From positions 9,218 to 73,217 of the forward strand of contig NZ_DBGCTQ010000121.1 of assembly GCF_048388525.1 (NCBI RefSeq): a DNA stretch of 64,000 bases. The letters run 5' to 3'. Numbering within the stretch: the stretch's first letter is position 1; every line of letters begins with the position of its first letter. This stretch comes from BQOK01 sp048388525. Lineage in GTDB: Bacteria > Bacillota > Clostridia > Oscillospirales > Ruminococcaceae. This document shows positions 49,960 through 58,478 of this stretch, piece after piece. The position numbers and the translations under genes were made by a program. Under the pieces are notes generated by a model. That model worked only from the letters and a program-made list of their open reading frames with translations. It was not told where the DNA came from and ran no database searches.

Positions 49960-51405
49960 TCAGTTGAAATGCTCGGCCCAGGGCACGCAGTATTCTTCGG
50001 GCAGGGCGCTGACCTTGTATTTGACGTAGCAGGTATACCGATCGCTGCCCGGAAAGGCATCGTAATGGGCTTCTTCGGGCGTGAGGGGCGTTTTGAGGGT
50101 GAACACATACACCGGCTGGATGTAGGGGTTCATGGGGTCCTGGTCGTATTCCAGCTCCCAGGCGACCAGGTCGCCGGAAGAAAGGGCGTAATCCCGCCGG
50201 CCGTTTTGCAGCTCGGCGTCCAGCCGGGCGTCGAGGGCGGCTTTGGCCTCGCTGAGGGTGCGCAGGGGGTAGGTGGCCACCACGCCGGCGGCGGGGGGAA
50301 GGGTCAGGCGCGCAAGGTCCAATTGGCCGCTGGCGTCCAGCGAGCCATAGACGCGCTTGAAGCTGTAGTCCAGCAGCTTTTGGCTGATGGTGCCGGCCCC
50401 GGAGCCTGCCTCGTAATAAAAATGGGTGAACCACTCGTAAACAGCCTCGCCCGCGTAGGTGTAAGAGAGGATAGGGGCCTGGTAGGCGGAAACCTGGAGC
50501 CCGGCCAGACCGGCAAACTGCGCGAGGGCCGCGTCGTCGGCTTGGCGGGCGGCGGCAGGGTTGGAAAATTGGGCCTCGCCGCTGGCCCCGGCGGCGAGGT
50601 TTTGGAGGGTGAGGGCGGTGCCCGAGGCGCTGAGCCGCCAGAGGGCGGAACCCGCGGGCTGTTCTGCGGCGGGCAGCTGATCCTGCCACAGGTCGGCGTT
50701 CACCAGGCGGCCGGTGGAGGAATAGGGCCAGAGCTGGGGGGTGGGATAGCCGGTGGGGGCGGGGCCGGGGTCGTCCGCCTGGAGGGGCAGGTTTAGAAAA
50801 TCGGCGGCCTTTTGCAGCATGTCCTGCAGCGAGCTGCCGCCCTGCCGCCCGCTTTGGGCATAAAAGACCGGCAGCTCGGCGGGCAGGCGCTCCTGCGGCA
50901 GGTTATAGGTGGGGTTGGCGGTTTTTAATTCGCCGGCGGTTTTTGCAAGATAGACAACTTCGCTGCCCATGCCGCCGGAACCGGTTCCGCCCCAGACGAG
51001 CACGGGGCGGCCGTCCACCCGGCCCAGGTCAAAGCCGGAGCCGTCGGTCTTGGCGGTCCCGCCGGAAACGCGGGGAGCGGCCTCGGGCGAGCCGGTTTCG
51101 GGAGAGCCGGCGGCGGGCGCGCAATCGTTTGCGGCGGCAAGCTGGGGATCGCCGGCCGTAGCGCCCGGGTTCAGCAGGCCGCTGCGCAGGGCCGCGGGCA
51201 CGGCCACAAGGGCGAAGGCGGCGGCTGCCGCCAGGGGCAGCGCGGCTTTGCGCCAGCGGAGGGCCCGGGGGTTGCGGGTGCAGGGCTGCCCTGCTTCGCC
51301 GGGCTCTTTTTGTGCCTCGGCCATTTTTGCCAGGGTGGCGGCCTTCCAGCCTTCGCCGGGGGTGACCTTGGCCATGGCGCTGCGGTAGTGCTCTAAGTTG
51401 CTCAT
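49960..51405 (-). CDS. Probable anti-sigma factor with large extracytoplasmic domain
   Basis: A 481-residue single-pass membrane protein. Residues 1-55 are a short cytoplasmic part (MSNLEHYRSAMAKVTPGEGW), a helix at about 52-72 (ALPLAAAAAFALVAVPAAL) crosses the membrane, and over 400 residues lie outside, with a Ser/Gly/Pro-rich linker and then mixed alpha/beta sequence. No zinc-finger motif is present. Its start overlaps the stop of the ECF sigma gene by four bases, the classic sigma/anti-sigma arrangement. The outer domain has no family I recognise; it may sense an envelope signal. Confidence 0.7.
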   Translation of the reverse strand: MSNLEHYRSAMAKVTPGEGWKAATLAKMAEAQKEPGEAGQPCTRNPRALRWRKAALPLAAAAAFALVAVPAALRSGLLNPGATAGDPQLAAANDCAPAAGSPETGSPEAAPRVSGGTAKTDGSGFDLGRVDGRPVLVWGGTGSGGMGSEVVYLAKTAGELKTANPTYNLPQERLPAELPVFYAQSGRQGGSSLQDMLQKAADFLNLPLQADDPGPAPTGYPTPQLWPYSSTGRLVNADLWQDQLPAAEQPAGSALWRLSASGTALTLQNLAAGASGEAQFSNPAAARQADDAALAQFAGLAGLQVSAYQAPILSYTYAGEAVYEWFTHFYYEAGSGAGTISQKLLDYSFKRVYGSLDASGQLDLARLTLPPAAGVVATYPLRTLSEAKAALDARLDAELQNGRRDYALSSGDLVAWELEYDQDPMNPYIQPVYVFTLKTPLTPEEAHYDAFPGSDRYTCYVKYKVSALPEEYCVPWAEHFN

Positions 51406-51890
51406 GGCTCGAAGTCTCCTTTCAGGGCGGTTTTTAAGAGGGCCCGGCCGCGGGAAAGCTGGCTGAGCACAGTGTTCTGGTTCAGCCCCAGCAGGCCGGC
51501 GATCTCGGCGGTGGAATAGCCCTCGATGTAGTGCAGGTAGATGACCTGCCGGTATTTGAGGGGGAGCTTTGCCACCGCCTCCACCACGCCTGCCTCCTCG
51601 GGGGTGAAGGGGGCGGCGAGGCCCTCGTCCAGCGGGCCGGTGCGGCGCTGCCAGGCGCTGCGGAAATGGCTTTTGCACCGGTTGATGGCGCAGCGAAGAA
51701 GCCAGGCTTTTTGATGCTCCGGGCTCTCGAAGGCCGGGGCGTTTTTTACCAGGCTCAAAAAAACTTCTTGGGCGATATCCTCCGCGTCCTGCGGATTCTT
51801 CACCAGGGTGTAAGCGGTGCGCAGCACCAGAGGGCCGTATGCCTCCACGGCCTCTTCCGGGGCCAGCACGGCGGCCGCAGCAGCCTCCAT
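51402..51890 (-). CDS. ECF-type RNA polymerase sigma factor
   Basis: A 162-residue sigma-70-family protein. Region 2 reads YTLVKNPQDAEDIAQEVFLSLVKN with AWLLRCAINRCKSHFRSAW, and region 4 reads LPLKYRQVIYLHYIEGYSTAEIAGLLGLNQNTVLSQLSRGR, the promoter -35 reader. ATG 51890 follows AGGGGGC; a longer reading to 51962 lacks a site. It is coupled to the anti-sigma-like gene and probably directs an envelope-related regulon. Confidence 0.93.
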   Translation of the reverse strand: MEAAAAAVLAPEEAVEAYGPLVLRTAYTLVKNPQDAEDIAQEVFLSLVKNAPAFESPEHQKAWLLRCAINRCKSHFRSAWQRRTGPLDEGLAAPFTPEEAGVVEAVAKLPLKYRQVIYLHYIEGYSTAEIAGLLGLNQNTVLSQLSRGRALLKTALKGDFEP

Positions 51891-52025
51891 CCCGGCGCCC
51901 CCTTTCTGTATGGGATACAAAGTTACCTGCCCTATTATTGCATGCCCGGACAAAAAATGCAAAAAAGCCGCCGCCCCAGGCTGGGGCGGCGGCCGGAAAA
52001 CAGGGAAGAAGCCGGAAGGAGGGGT

Positions 52026-53567
52026 TCAGCTGTTTTTGGCCTCGAACCAGAACACGCTGCCCTGGCCGAGGGTGCTGTCGACCCCGAAGCGGAAGCCGTG
52101 GCTTTGCAGGATGGCCTTGGTGATGGAAAGGCCCAGGCCGGTGCCCACCTTGCCCGCGTCGCTGCGGCTGCGGTAATAGCGGTCGAAGATATAGGGCAGG
52201 TCCTCGGCGGCGATGCCCGCGCCGTGATCCTCCACCTCCACCCGTGCGCCGCCGCCCGCAAGGGGCAGCACCCGCAAAAGGAAGATCCCGTCCTCGCCGA
52301 TGTGGTGCAGGGCGTTGCCCAAAAGGTTGTGGAGCACCCGCTCCATCATGGCGGGGTCGGCCAGAACGTCGCAGGGGGCGGCGGCTTGGAGCTGGAGGCG
52401 GCAGCCGTTCTGGGCGCAGAGGGCATCGTACCGCTGGGCGACCTCTTCGCACAGCTGCGCGATATCAAAGGTGACGCGCTGGGGCTGGTCGGTGCCGCTG
52501 GAAACCTTGGAGAGCTCCATCACGCTGTTCACAAGGCCGGACAGGCGGTCGGTCTCGTCCACGATCACGTTGAGCTGCTCGGTGCGCTTTTGCGGCTCAT
52601 CGCCGGTGAGGTCCCGCACGGTCTCGGCATAGCCCTTGATGAGGGTGAGGGGGGTGCGCAGATCGTGGCTGACGTTTGCCAAAAGGTCACGCTGAAGCTG
52701 GGCGGCCCGGTTCACCTGGCCGGCCATGTGGTTGAAGTCCTGCGCGAGAAGGCCGATCTCGTCGGTGGTGGGAACGTCGACCTGCACCTTGTAATTGCCG
52801 TCGGCCATTTGGCGGGCGGCGTGGCTGAGCTTGGTGAGGGGGCGGGTGAACCACCGGCTGAACCACCAGGCCCCGCCCACCGAGAGGGCCAGCAGCACGG
52901 CCAGCAGCACGGGCATGAGCTTGCCCATGACCACCGCGGCCTCGCTGACCCGGGTGAGGCTTGCGGACAGGATCACGGTGTAGCTGCCGTTGTCGCCGTT
53001 GGAGGCGCGCTTGCCCACCACGAGCTGCTGGTTGCCGCCCGCGCCGTTGACCGTGATGTTGCAGGCGCCCTGCTCCATCACGATGCGGCGGATCGCAAGC
53101 ATGTTGCTGGTGTCGTATTCGTTTTCGCCCACCACCCAGTTGCGCAGGCTGCCGCTGGTCTCGTGCAGCAGGCAGGGGTACAGCCCCTCGAAGCCGATGA
53201 CGTACTGCATGGTGCTGTCGGCAATGTCGACACAGCTGTTGTGAAAGTCCAGCTTGCCCTCGCCGGCGAGGGCGTTGATCTGGTCCCAAAAATCCCAGTT
53301 GAGCTGCACCCGCGCGCCCGGAAGAAGCAGGGGGCGGCTGCTGATGGGGTCCTCGCTTGCCTCGATGAGGGCGGCGATGGTGTTTACCTGTGCCGAGAGG
53401 TGGTTGTAGATGTAGCGGTTGTAGAGCGGCTGCAGCAGCTGGACCGAAAAAAACCACACCAAGCCCAGCACGAAGGCGCTGAACAGGCACAGGAACAGCA
53501 TGAGCTTTGCGCGCAGGCCCCAGAAGGGATGCTCTTTTTTGACCGGCTTTTTTACTGCCTGTTTCAA
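52026..53567 (-). CDS. HAMP sensor histidine kinase
   Basis: A 513-residue kinase. It has two membrane helices (about 25-45 and 215-235) around a 170-residue outer sensor domain, then HAMP (WFTRPLTKLSHAARQMADG). The H-box is NVSHDLRTPLTLIKGYAETV with the phosphorylated His near 300; the N-box (VLHNLLGNALHHIGED) and G-boxes (DHGAGIAAEDLPYIFDRYYR, VGTGLGLSITKAIL) are intact. The start is TTG 53567, behind GAGAGGGC. It follows the response-regulator gene by 13 bases. Confidence 0.93.
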   Translation of the reverse strand: MKQAVKKPVKKEHPFWGLRAKLMLFLCLFSAFVLGLVWFFSVQLLQPLYNRYIYNHLSAQVNTIAALIEASEDPISSRPLLLPGARVQLNWDFWDQINALAGEGKLDFHNSCVDIADSTMQYVIGFEGLYPCLLHETSGSLRNWVVGENEYDTSNMLAIRRIVMEQGACNITVNGAGGNQQLVVGKRASNGDNGSYTVILSASLTRVSEAAVVMGKLMPVLLAVLLALSVGGAWWFSRWFTRPLTKLSHAARQMADGNYKVQVDVPTTDEIGLLAQDFNHMAGQVNRAAQLQRDLLANVSHDLRTPLTLIKGYAETVRDLTGDEPQKRTEQLNVIVDETDRLSGLVNSVMELSKVSSGTDQPQRVTFDIAQLCEEVAQRYDALCAQNGCRLQLQAAAPCDVLADPAMMERVLHNLLGNALHHIGEDGIFLLRVLPLAGGGARVEVEDHGAGIAAEDLPYIFDRYYRSRSDAGKVGTGLGLSITKAILQSHGFRFGVDSTLGQGSVFWFEAKNS

Positions 53568-53580
53568 GATGTGCGCCCTC

Positions 53581-54267
53581 TCACTTGACCGCGTCCGGGT
53601 CGAATTTGTAGCCGATGCCCCACACGGTCACAATGGCCTCGCGGTAACGGCCCAGGTGGCCGCGCAGCATTTTGATGTGGGTGTCGACCGTGCGGTCCTC
53701 GCCGTAGTAGTCGTAGTTCCAGACTTTTTGCAGAATGCGCTCGCGGGAGAGCGCGAGGCCCTTGTTGGAGGCCAGGAACACCAGAAGGTCGAACTCCTTG
53801 GGGGTGAGGGGGGCCTCCTGCCCGTCCACCTTCACGCTGTGGCTGGCTTCGTCGATGGAGAGGCCGGCGAAGGTGTACACGCCGCCCGCGGCGTCCGGCC
53901 GGGGCATGGTGCGGGCCAGCACCGCCTTGACCCGGGCCACCAGCTCGCGGGGGCTGAAGGGTTTTACCACATAGTCGTCGGCCCCGCCCTCAAGACCCGC
54001 CAGCTTGTCGTATTCCTCGGCCCGGGCGGTGAGCATGATGACCGGGGTGGTGATCTTGCGGCTGCGCATCTCTTTTAAACAGGTCATGCCGTCCACAAAG
54101 GGCATCATGATATCCAGGATCACAAGGTCGATGCCCCCCAGGCTCAGCGCGGCCAGGGCGGCGCCCCCGTCGCTGGCTTCCTCGCAGACAAAACCGTCGT
54201 GTTCCAGGTGGGCGCGGATGAGTTCGCGGATGCGGGGCTCGTCGTCCACGATGAGAATTTTTGCCAT
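53581..54267 (-). CDS. OmpR/PhoB-type response regulator
   Basis: A 228-residue regulator. The receiver domain has ILIVDDEPRIR, the phospho-acceptor D52 in DLVILDIMMP, and the Lys in GADDYVVKPFSPRELVARV. The winged-helix output domain reads LTPKEFDLLVFLASNKGLALSRERILQKVWNYDY and TVDTHIKMLRGHLG. It is the partner of the kinase encoded downstream. Confidence 0.95.
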   Translation of the reverse strand: MAKILIVDDEPRIRELIRAHLEHDGFVCEEASDGGAALAALSLGGIDLVILDIMMPFVDGMTCLKEMRSRKITTPVIMLTARAEEYDKLAGLEGGADDYVVKPFSPRELVARVKAVLARTMPRPDAAGGVYTFAGLSIDEASHSVKVDGQEAPLTPKEFDLLVFLASNKGLALSRERILQKVWNYDYYGEDRTVDTHIKMLRGHLGRYREAIVTVWGIGYKFDPDAVK

Positions 54268-54371
54268 GGTACGGATCCTCCTCTCGCAGTGTGTTTGTTC
54301 TTATAGTACCATAATAAAAGCAGGATGTGGAAAAAATGTGAAAGCCGGCGGAAAAATGTGTGCCGGATGGA

Positions 54372-54400
54372 TTGACGGCGGTGCGGCGCGGCGGTAGAAT
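54372..54400 (+). promoter_or_regulatory. Promoter of the GDPD gene
   Basis: TTGACG and TAGAAT are 17 bases apart, 26 bases before the start codon. Confidence 0.7.
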
Positions 54401-54426
54401 GATGAAACGAGAGGGGGAAAAAGACC

Positions 54427-55242
54427 ATGATCGAAATTTTGATCGTTCTGGCCGCGCTGGTGCTGGCGGTGCTGTTTGTTGTGCGCCCCGGGCGGGTGCG
54501 CCCGGCCCAGCTTGCGCCGTTCCAGGGCTGGAACTATGCCCACCGGGGGCTGCACACCCAAGACAAACAGGTGGCGGAAAACAGCCTGCCCGCCTTTGCC
54601 GCCGCCGTGGCGGCGGGGTACGGCATGGAGCTGGACGTGCAGCTTTCGAAAGACGGCCAGGTGGTGGTGTTCCACGACGACACGCTGGACCGGGTGACCG
54701 GCGTGCAGGGCAGGGTGGACGCGTTTACCTGGGAAGAACTGCAGAAAATGCCGCTGTGCGGCGGCGCGGAGCGCATGCCCCTGTTCACTGAGGTATTGGC
54801 GGTGGTGGAGGGCAAAACGCCGCTGATCGTGGAGCTGAAAAGCGGGCCGCGCAACCGGGAGCTGTGCCAGAAGACCCTGGCGCTGCTGCGGGAGTATGAG
54901 GGGCCCTTCTGTGTGGAGAGCTTTGACCCCACCGTGGTGGCCTGGTTTAAAAACAACGCGCCGGACATTGTGCGCGGCCAGCTGGCCGACGATTTCGGCA
55001 GCTATAAAAAAATGCCTGCGCCGATGGCCTTTGCGCTGAGCCGGTGCCTGGGAAACTGCCTGGCCCGGCCCCAGTTCATTGCCTGGGGGCCCCGCAAAAA
55101 GAATGTGATGGTAAAGCTGGCCGAGGCCTTTGGCCCCATGAAGGTGTTCTGGACGGCCCACGCCGACATGGACACGGAGGCCCTGCAGGCCGAGTACGAC
55201 GGGGTGATCTTTGAATTTTACGCCCCGCCGCCCCGCTATTGA
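54427..55242 (+). CDS. Glycerophosphodiester phosphodiesterase
   Basis: A 271-residue enzyme with an N-terminal membrane anchor (IEILIVLAALVLAVLFVV). The GDPD catalytic set is present: NYAHRGLHTQ (His-Arg), GMELDVQLSKDGQVVVFHDDTLDR (Glu-Asp metal ligands and second His), and TPLIVELKSG. It hydrolyses glycerophosphodiesters to glycerol 3-phosphate and an alcohol at the membrane. It is followed by a MATE gene after 19 bases. Confidence 0.92.
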   Translation: MIEILIVLAALVLAVLFVVRPGRVRPAQLAPFQGWNYAHRGLHTQDKQVAENSLPAFAAAVAAGYGMELDVQLSKDGQVVVFHDDTLDRVTGVQGRVDAFTWEELQKMPLCGGAERMPLFTEVLAVVEGKTPLIVELKSGPRNRELCQKTLALLREYEGPFCVESFDPTVVAWFKNNAPDIVRGQLADDFGSYKKMPAPMAFALSRCLGNCLARPQFIAWGPRKKNVMVKLAEAFGPMKVFWTAHADMDTEALQAEYDGVIFEFYAPPPRY

Positions 55243-55261
55243 ACGGAGGAAACGATACGGT

Positions 55262-56611
55262 ATGACCCTTGACATGACCCGGGGAAGCCCGGCGAAATTG
55301 ATTTTGCAGTTCAGCCTGCCGCTGTTTATCGGCAACCTGTTCCAGCAGTTCTACAACATGGCCGACACTTTTATTGTGGGCCGCACGCTGGGCGCGGGGG
55401 CGCTGGCCGCCGTGGGCTGCACCGGCGGGCTGAACTTTTTGGTGATCGGCTTTGCCCAGGGGCTGGCCGCGGGCTTTTCGATCACCACGGCGCAGCGCTT
55501 CGGCGCGGGCGACGCCGAGGGGGTGCGGCGCAGCTTTGGCTGCTCGGCGGTATTGTGCGGGCTGGCCACCCTGGTGCTGACCCCCCTGACCGTGTGGGGG
55601 GCGCCCCACATTTTGCGCATGCTGCACACCCCCGAGGATATTTTGCCCGGCGCCGAAGGATATATCGGGGTGATCTTTGCGGGGCTGGGGGCCTCGATGC
55701 TGTTCAACCTTTTGGCAAGCGTGCTGCGCGCCGTGGGCGACAGCCGCACCCCGCTGTATTTTCTGATCGTTGCCAGCGCGCTGAACGTTGTGCTGGACAT
55801 CGTGTTTATCACACGGTTCCACATGGGGGTGGCGGGCGCGGCCTGGGCCACGGTGCTGGCCCAGCTGTTCAGCGGGGCGCTGTGCATTTGGTACATTGCC
55901 CGCCGCTTTGCCCAGCTGCACTTTAAAAGGGACGCGCTGCGGCCCGCCTGGCCGGAGGCCGCGGCGCACCTGCGGATTGGCTTTCCGATGGCGTTCCAGT
56001 ACAGCATCATTGCCATTGGGGCGATTGTGCTGCAGGTGGCGGTGAACGACCTGGGCAGCGACGCGGTGGCGGGCTTTACCACCGGCGACCGGCTGGTGAA
56101 CCTGTTTGCCCAGCCGCTGGTGAGCTTCGGCACCACCATGGCCACCTTCGCGGCGCAGAACTACGGGGCGGGGGACTACCTGCGCATCCGCAAGGGGATG
56201 TTCCAGTGCCTTGCCATGTCCACCGGGTACAGCCTGGCCGCAGGCGCGGTGAGCATCGCCTTCGGCAGGCCGCTGGCCCGGGTGTTTTTGCCCGGGCAGG
56301 AGGGGGTGGTGGAGCTGGCGCATACCTACCTGCTGATCGTGGGCGTGGCCTACTGGGTGCTGGGGGCGCTGTTTGTGTGCCGGCTGAGCCTGCAGGGGCT
56401 GGGGCGCAGCTTTGCGCCCACCTTTGCCGGCGTGATGGAGCTGATCATGCGCTCGGGCGCGGCGCTGCTTTTGGCGGGGCCGCTGGGCTTTGCGGGCGTG
56501 TGTTTGGCGGAGCCGCTGGCCTGGGCGGGCAGCGCGGTGCCGCTGTTCATTGCCCTGACGCTGGAGCTGCGGAGGCTGACGGCGCGGCAGACCATCGCCA
56601 CCCGGAAATAA
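55262..56611 (+). CDS. MATE family efflux transporter 2
   Basis: A 449-residue transporter with 12 helices. The opening SPAKLILQFSLPLFIGNLFQQFYNMADTFIVGRTLG is typical of DinF/NorM-type MATE proteins, with a repeat at IGFPMAFQYSIIAIGAIVLQ. It is only distantly like the other MATE pump here. A GGAGG lies 12 bases before ATG 55262, which is a long spacing. Confidence 0.92.
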   Translation: MTLDMTRGSPAKLILQFSLPLFIGNLFQQFYNMADTFIVGRTLGAGALAAVGCTGGLNFLVIGFAQGLAAGFSITTAQRFGAGDAEGVRRSFGCSAVLCGLATLVLTPLTVWGAPHILRMLHTPEDILPGAEGYIGVIFAGLGASMLFNLLASVLRAVGDSRTPLYFLIVASALNVVLDIVFITRFHMGVAGAAWATVLAQLFSGALCIWYIARRFAQLHFKRDALRPAWPEAAAHLRIGFPMAFQYSIIAIGAIVLQVAVNDLGSDAVAGFTTGDRLVNLFAQPLVSFGTTMATFAAQNYGAGDYLRIRKGMFQCLAMSTGYSLAAGAVSIAFGRPLARVFLPGQEGVVELAHTYLLIVGVAYWVLGALFVCRLSLQGLGRSFAPTFAGVMELIMRSGAALLLAGPLGFAGVCLAEPLAWAGSAVPLFIALTLELRRLTARQTIATRK

Positions 56612-56620
56612 AAACAGGCA

Positions 56621-56662
56621 AAAAGGCCGGGGGCCGTGTTTCAAACACGGCCCCCGGCCTTT
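56621..56662. terminator. Bidirectional terminator
   Basis: AAAGGCCGGGGGCCGTGTTT and its complement pair as a long stem with almost no loop, between the MATE and coaX genes. A second weaker hairpin (TTTGCC...GGCAAA, about 56716-56743) may also serve coaX. Confidence 0.85.
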
Positions 56663-56774
56663 GGCTTTTAACGGCCCTGCACGGTAAACCTTATTTTAAA
56701 AGGCAAAAGGCGCGTTTGCCGCCCCGTGCGGGGGCAGGCAAAGCACATGCCCGGAAAACGGCCGGCTTTTCCGC

Positions 56775-57539
56775 TCAGGGGCGATTGCGCTGGTAGTAAA
56801 GGTACAGCCCCTCCAGCAAAAGGTGGGGGCAGGGGGTGACCGGGCCCTGGCAGAAGGGCGCCACCAGCGGCGCAAGGCCGCCGGTCACCAGCAGGAAGGG
56901 CGCGCCCTCGGCGGGATCCAGCTCGGCCGAGATGCGGCGGAACATACCCTCCAGCAGGCTGGCCGCGCCCAGAATGACCCCGCTGCGCATGCTTTGGGCC
57001 GTGGTGATGCCGAGGGCCCGGTCCGGCGGTTCAAAGGCCACCGTGCGCAGGTGGCTGGCCCGGCCCACCAGAGCCTCCAGCCCCAGGGCGACGCCCGGCG
57101 CGATGGAAACGCCAAGAACATCGCCCGCGGCGTTCTGGGCGCAGAAGGTGGTGGCGGTGCCGAGATCCGCCACGATGGCGGGCACAGCGCCGCGCTTTTT
57201 GGCCGCAATGGCCCCGGCCAGCATGTCGGCGCCGATCCGGTCCCGCGTGAGGACTTTGAGGCCCAGATCCCCCTCGTACCCCAGGAGCACCGGGGAAAGG
57301 CCGGTCGCGGTTTGCATGGCGGCGGCCACCGGCCCGGTGAGCGGCGGCACCACGCTGGAGAGCGCGCACCCCGCAAAGGTGGGCGAGCCCCAGCTTTGCA
57401 GCGCCCCGGCAATCGCCCGGGCGTAGTGCCCGGCATCCTTTGAGCGGTCGGTGGGAATGCGGGCGGTAAAGGCGGGCGCCCCGTTTTGCCAGGCCGCCAG
57501 GGTGAGATCGGTGTTGCCCATGTCGATCAAAAATACCAT
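56775..57539 (-). CDS. coaX: Type III pantothenate kinase
   Basis: A 254-residue ASKHA-fold kinase for the first step of coenzyme A synthesis. Motifs: FLIDMGNTDLTLA (phosphate 1), RIGADMLAGAIAA (phosphate region with substrate Asp), IVADLGTATTFCAQN (phosphate 2), and GVSIAPGVALGLEALVGRASHL (substrate cover). It matches CoaX in length. AGGAGGGGC precedes the ATG. Confidence 0.94.
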   Translation of the reverse strand: MVFLIDMGNTDLTLAAWQNGAPAFTARIPTDRSKDAGHYARAIAGALQSWGSPTFAGCALSSVVPPLTGPVAAAMQTATGLSPVLLGYEGDLGLKVLTRDRIGADMLAGAIAAKKRGAVPAIVADLGTATTFCAQNAAGDVLGVSIAPGVALGLEALVGRASHLRTVAFEPPDRALGITTAQSMRSGVILGAASLLEGMFRRISAELDPAEGAPFLLVTGGLAPLVAPFCQGPVTPCPHLLLEGLYLYYQRNRP

Positions 57540-57571
57540 GGTGCAGCCCCTCCTGTTTTTATGATGTGAAC

Positions 57572-57600
57572 AGTATACCAAAGGCCGGGGCTTTAAGCAA
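57572..57600 (-). promoter_or_regulatory. Promoter of coaX
   Basis: On the minus strand TTGCTT and TATACT are 17 bases apart. Confidence 0.7.
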
Positions 57601-57698
57601 GGGCGCGCTGCATTATCCGCGCCGCCCAAGAATAAACAAAGCCCGTGCAGAATAGGTATGAATAGACAGTTCCCACGAAAACGAGGAGGGTAACAGAC

Positions 57699-58409
57699 AT
57701 GTTTGTGTTGACAATGGGCAAAAACGGCCTGAAGCGGCTGGGCGCGCTGGCCGTGGCCGGCGTGGCGCTGGCTGGGGTCGTGTTCGCCGCGGGCAGCTTT
57801 TTCCGCTCGGACGGCGCCGCCGCCCCCACCGCCGCCGCGGCCAGCGAGGCGCAGAAGACCGACCCGGCAAAAATGAAGATCGCGAACACCGAGAGCATCC
57901 AGGCGTTTTTCAAGGCTTACGGGATGGAGGTGGACCTGGCGACCGCCACCGTGGATAAGGTGAAGATCCCCAAAAAGTGGGACGAAAGCTTCTCGGCGTT
58001 CAATACCGTGGTAAAAGAGAGCGGTATGAGCCTGGAGAAATACAAGGGCAAGACCGTGGAGAAGTGGCTGGTGCTGTGCCCGGGGCGCAGCAGCGGCGAC
58101 CAGAAGGCCTACGGGGTGCTGCTGGTGTATAAGGAGCAGCCGGTGGGCGCCTATCTGCTGGCACAGCCCGGCGGCGAGGTGACCGGGCTGACCACCGCCG
58201 CCCAGACGGCGGCGCCCCTGACCGACGAGGAGGCCGCTGCTGCCGCCGCGGAATTTGGCGAGGGTGAGGACGCGGCCGCCGCTGCCGCCGCGCCTGAGGA
58301 CCAGGACGCCGCCGCTGCCGCCGCCGTGCCGGAGGGCGAGGCGGACGAGGCCACCGAGGCCGGCGCGGAGATCGACCTGGGCGACGCGGGCGAGATGCCC
58401 ATTGAGTGA
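57699..58409 (+). CDS. DUF4830-type exported protein with Ala/acidic tail
   Basis: A 236-residue protein with an N-terminal signal/anchor (LGALAVAGVALAGVVFAAG). Residues about 62-155 fit the DUF4830 pattern: NTESIQAFFKAYGMEVD, VKIPKKWDESFSAFN, GMSLEKYKGKTVEKW and GVLLVYKEQPVGAYLL. The last 75 residues are an unusual disordered tail of Ala runs and Glu/Asp (EAAAAAAEFGEGEDAAAAAA). The function of DUF4830 is unknown. GGAGGG precedes the ATG. Confidence 0.75.
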   Translation: MFVLTMGKNGLKRLGALAVAGVALAGVVFAAGSFFRSDGAAAPTAAAASEAQKTDPAKMKIANTESIQAFFKAYGMEVDLATATVDKVKIPKKWDESFSAFNTVVKESGMSLEKYKGKTVEKWLVLCPGRSSGDQKAYGVLLVYKEQPVGAYLLAQPGGEVTGLTTAAQTAAPLTDEEAAAAAAEFGEGEDAAAAAAAPEDQDAAAAAAVPEGEADEATEAGAEIDLGDAGEMPIE

Positions 58410-58427
58410 GAGAGGCAGAATTATAGC

Positions 58428-58467
58428 AAACAGCCGCCCGCCGGAATGCTCCGGCGGGCGGCTGTTT
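58428..58467. terminator. Bidirectional terminator
   Basis: AAACAGCCGCCCGCCGGA and its complement pair across ATGC between converging genes. Confidence 0.85.
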
Positions 58468-58478
58468 GCCGCGCGGGC

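Noticed and set aside
49960..52452. Single minus-strand frame of 830 codons joining the kinase, sigma and anti-sigma region
   Set aside because: The upstream part reads through the sigma and kinase genes in another frame. The real product starts at ATG 51405 with AGGAG and the four-base overlap with the sigma gene.
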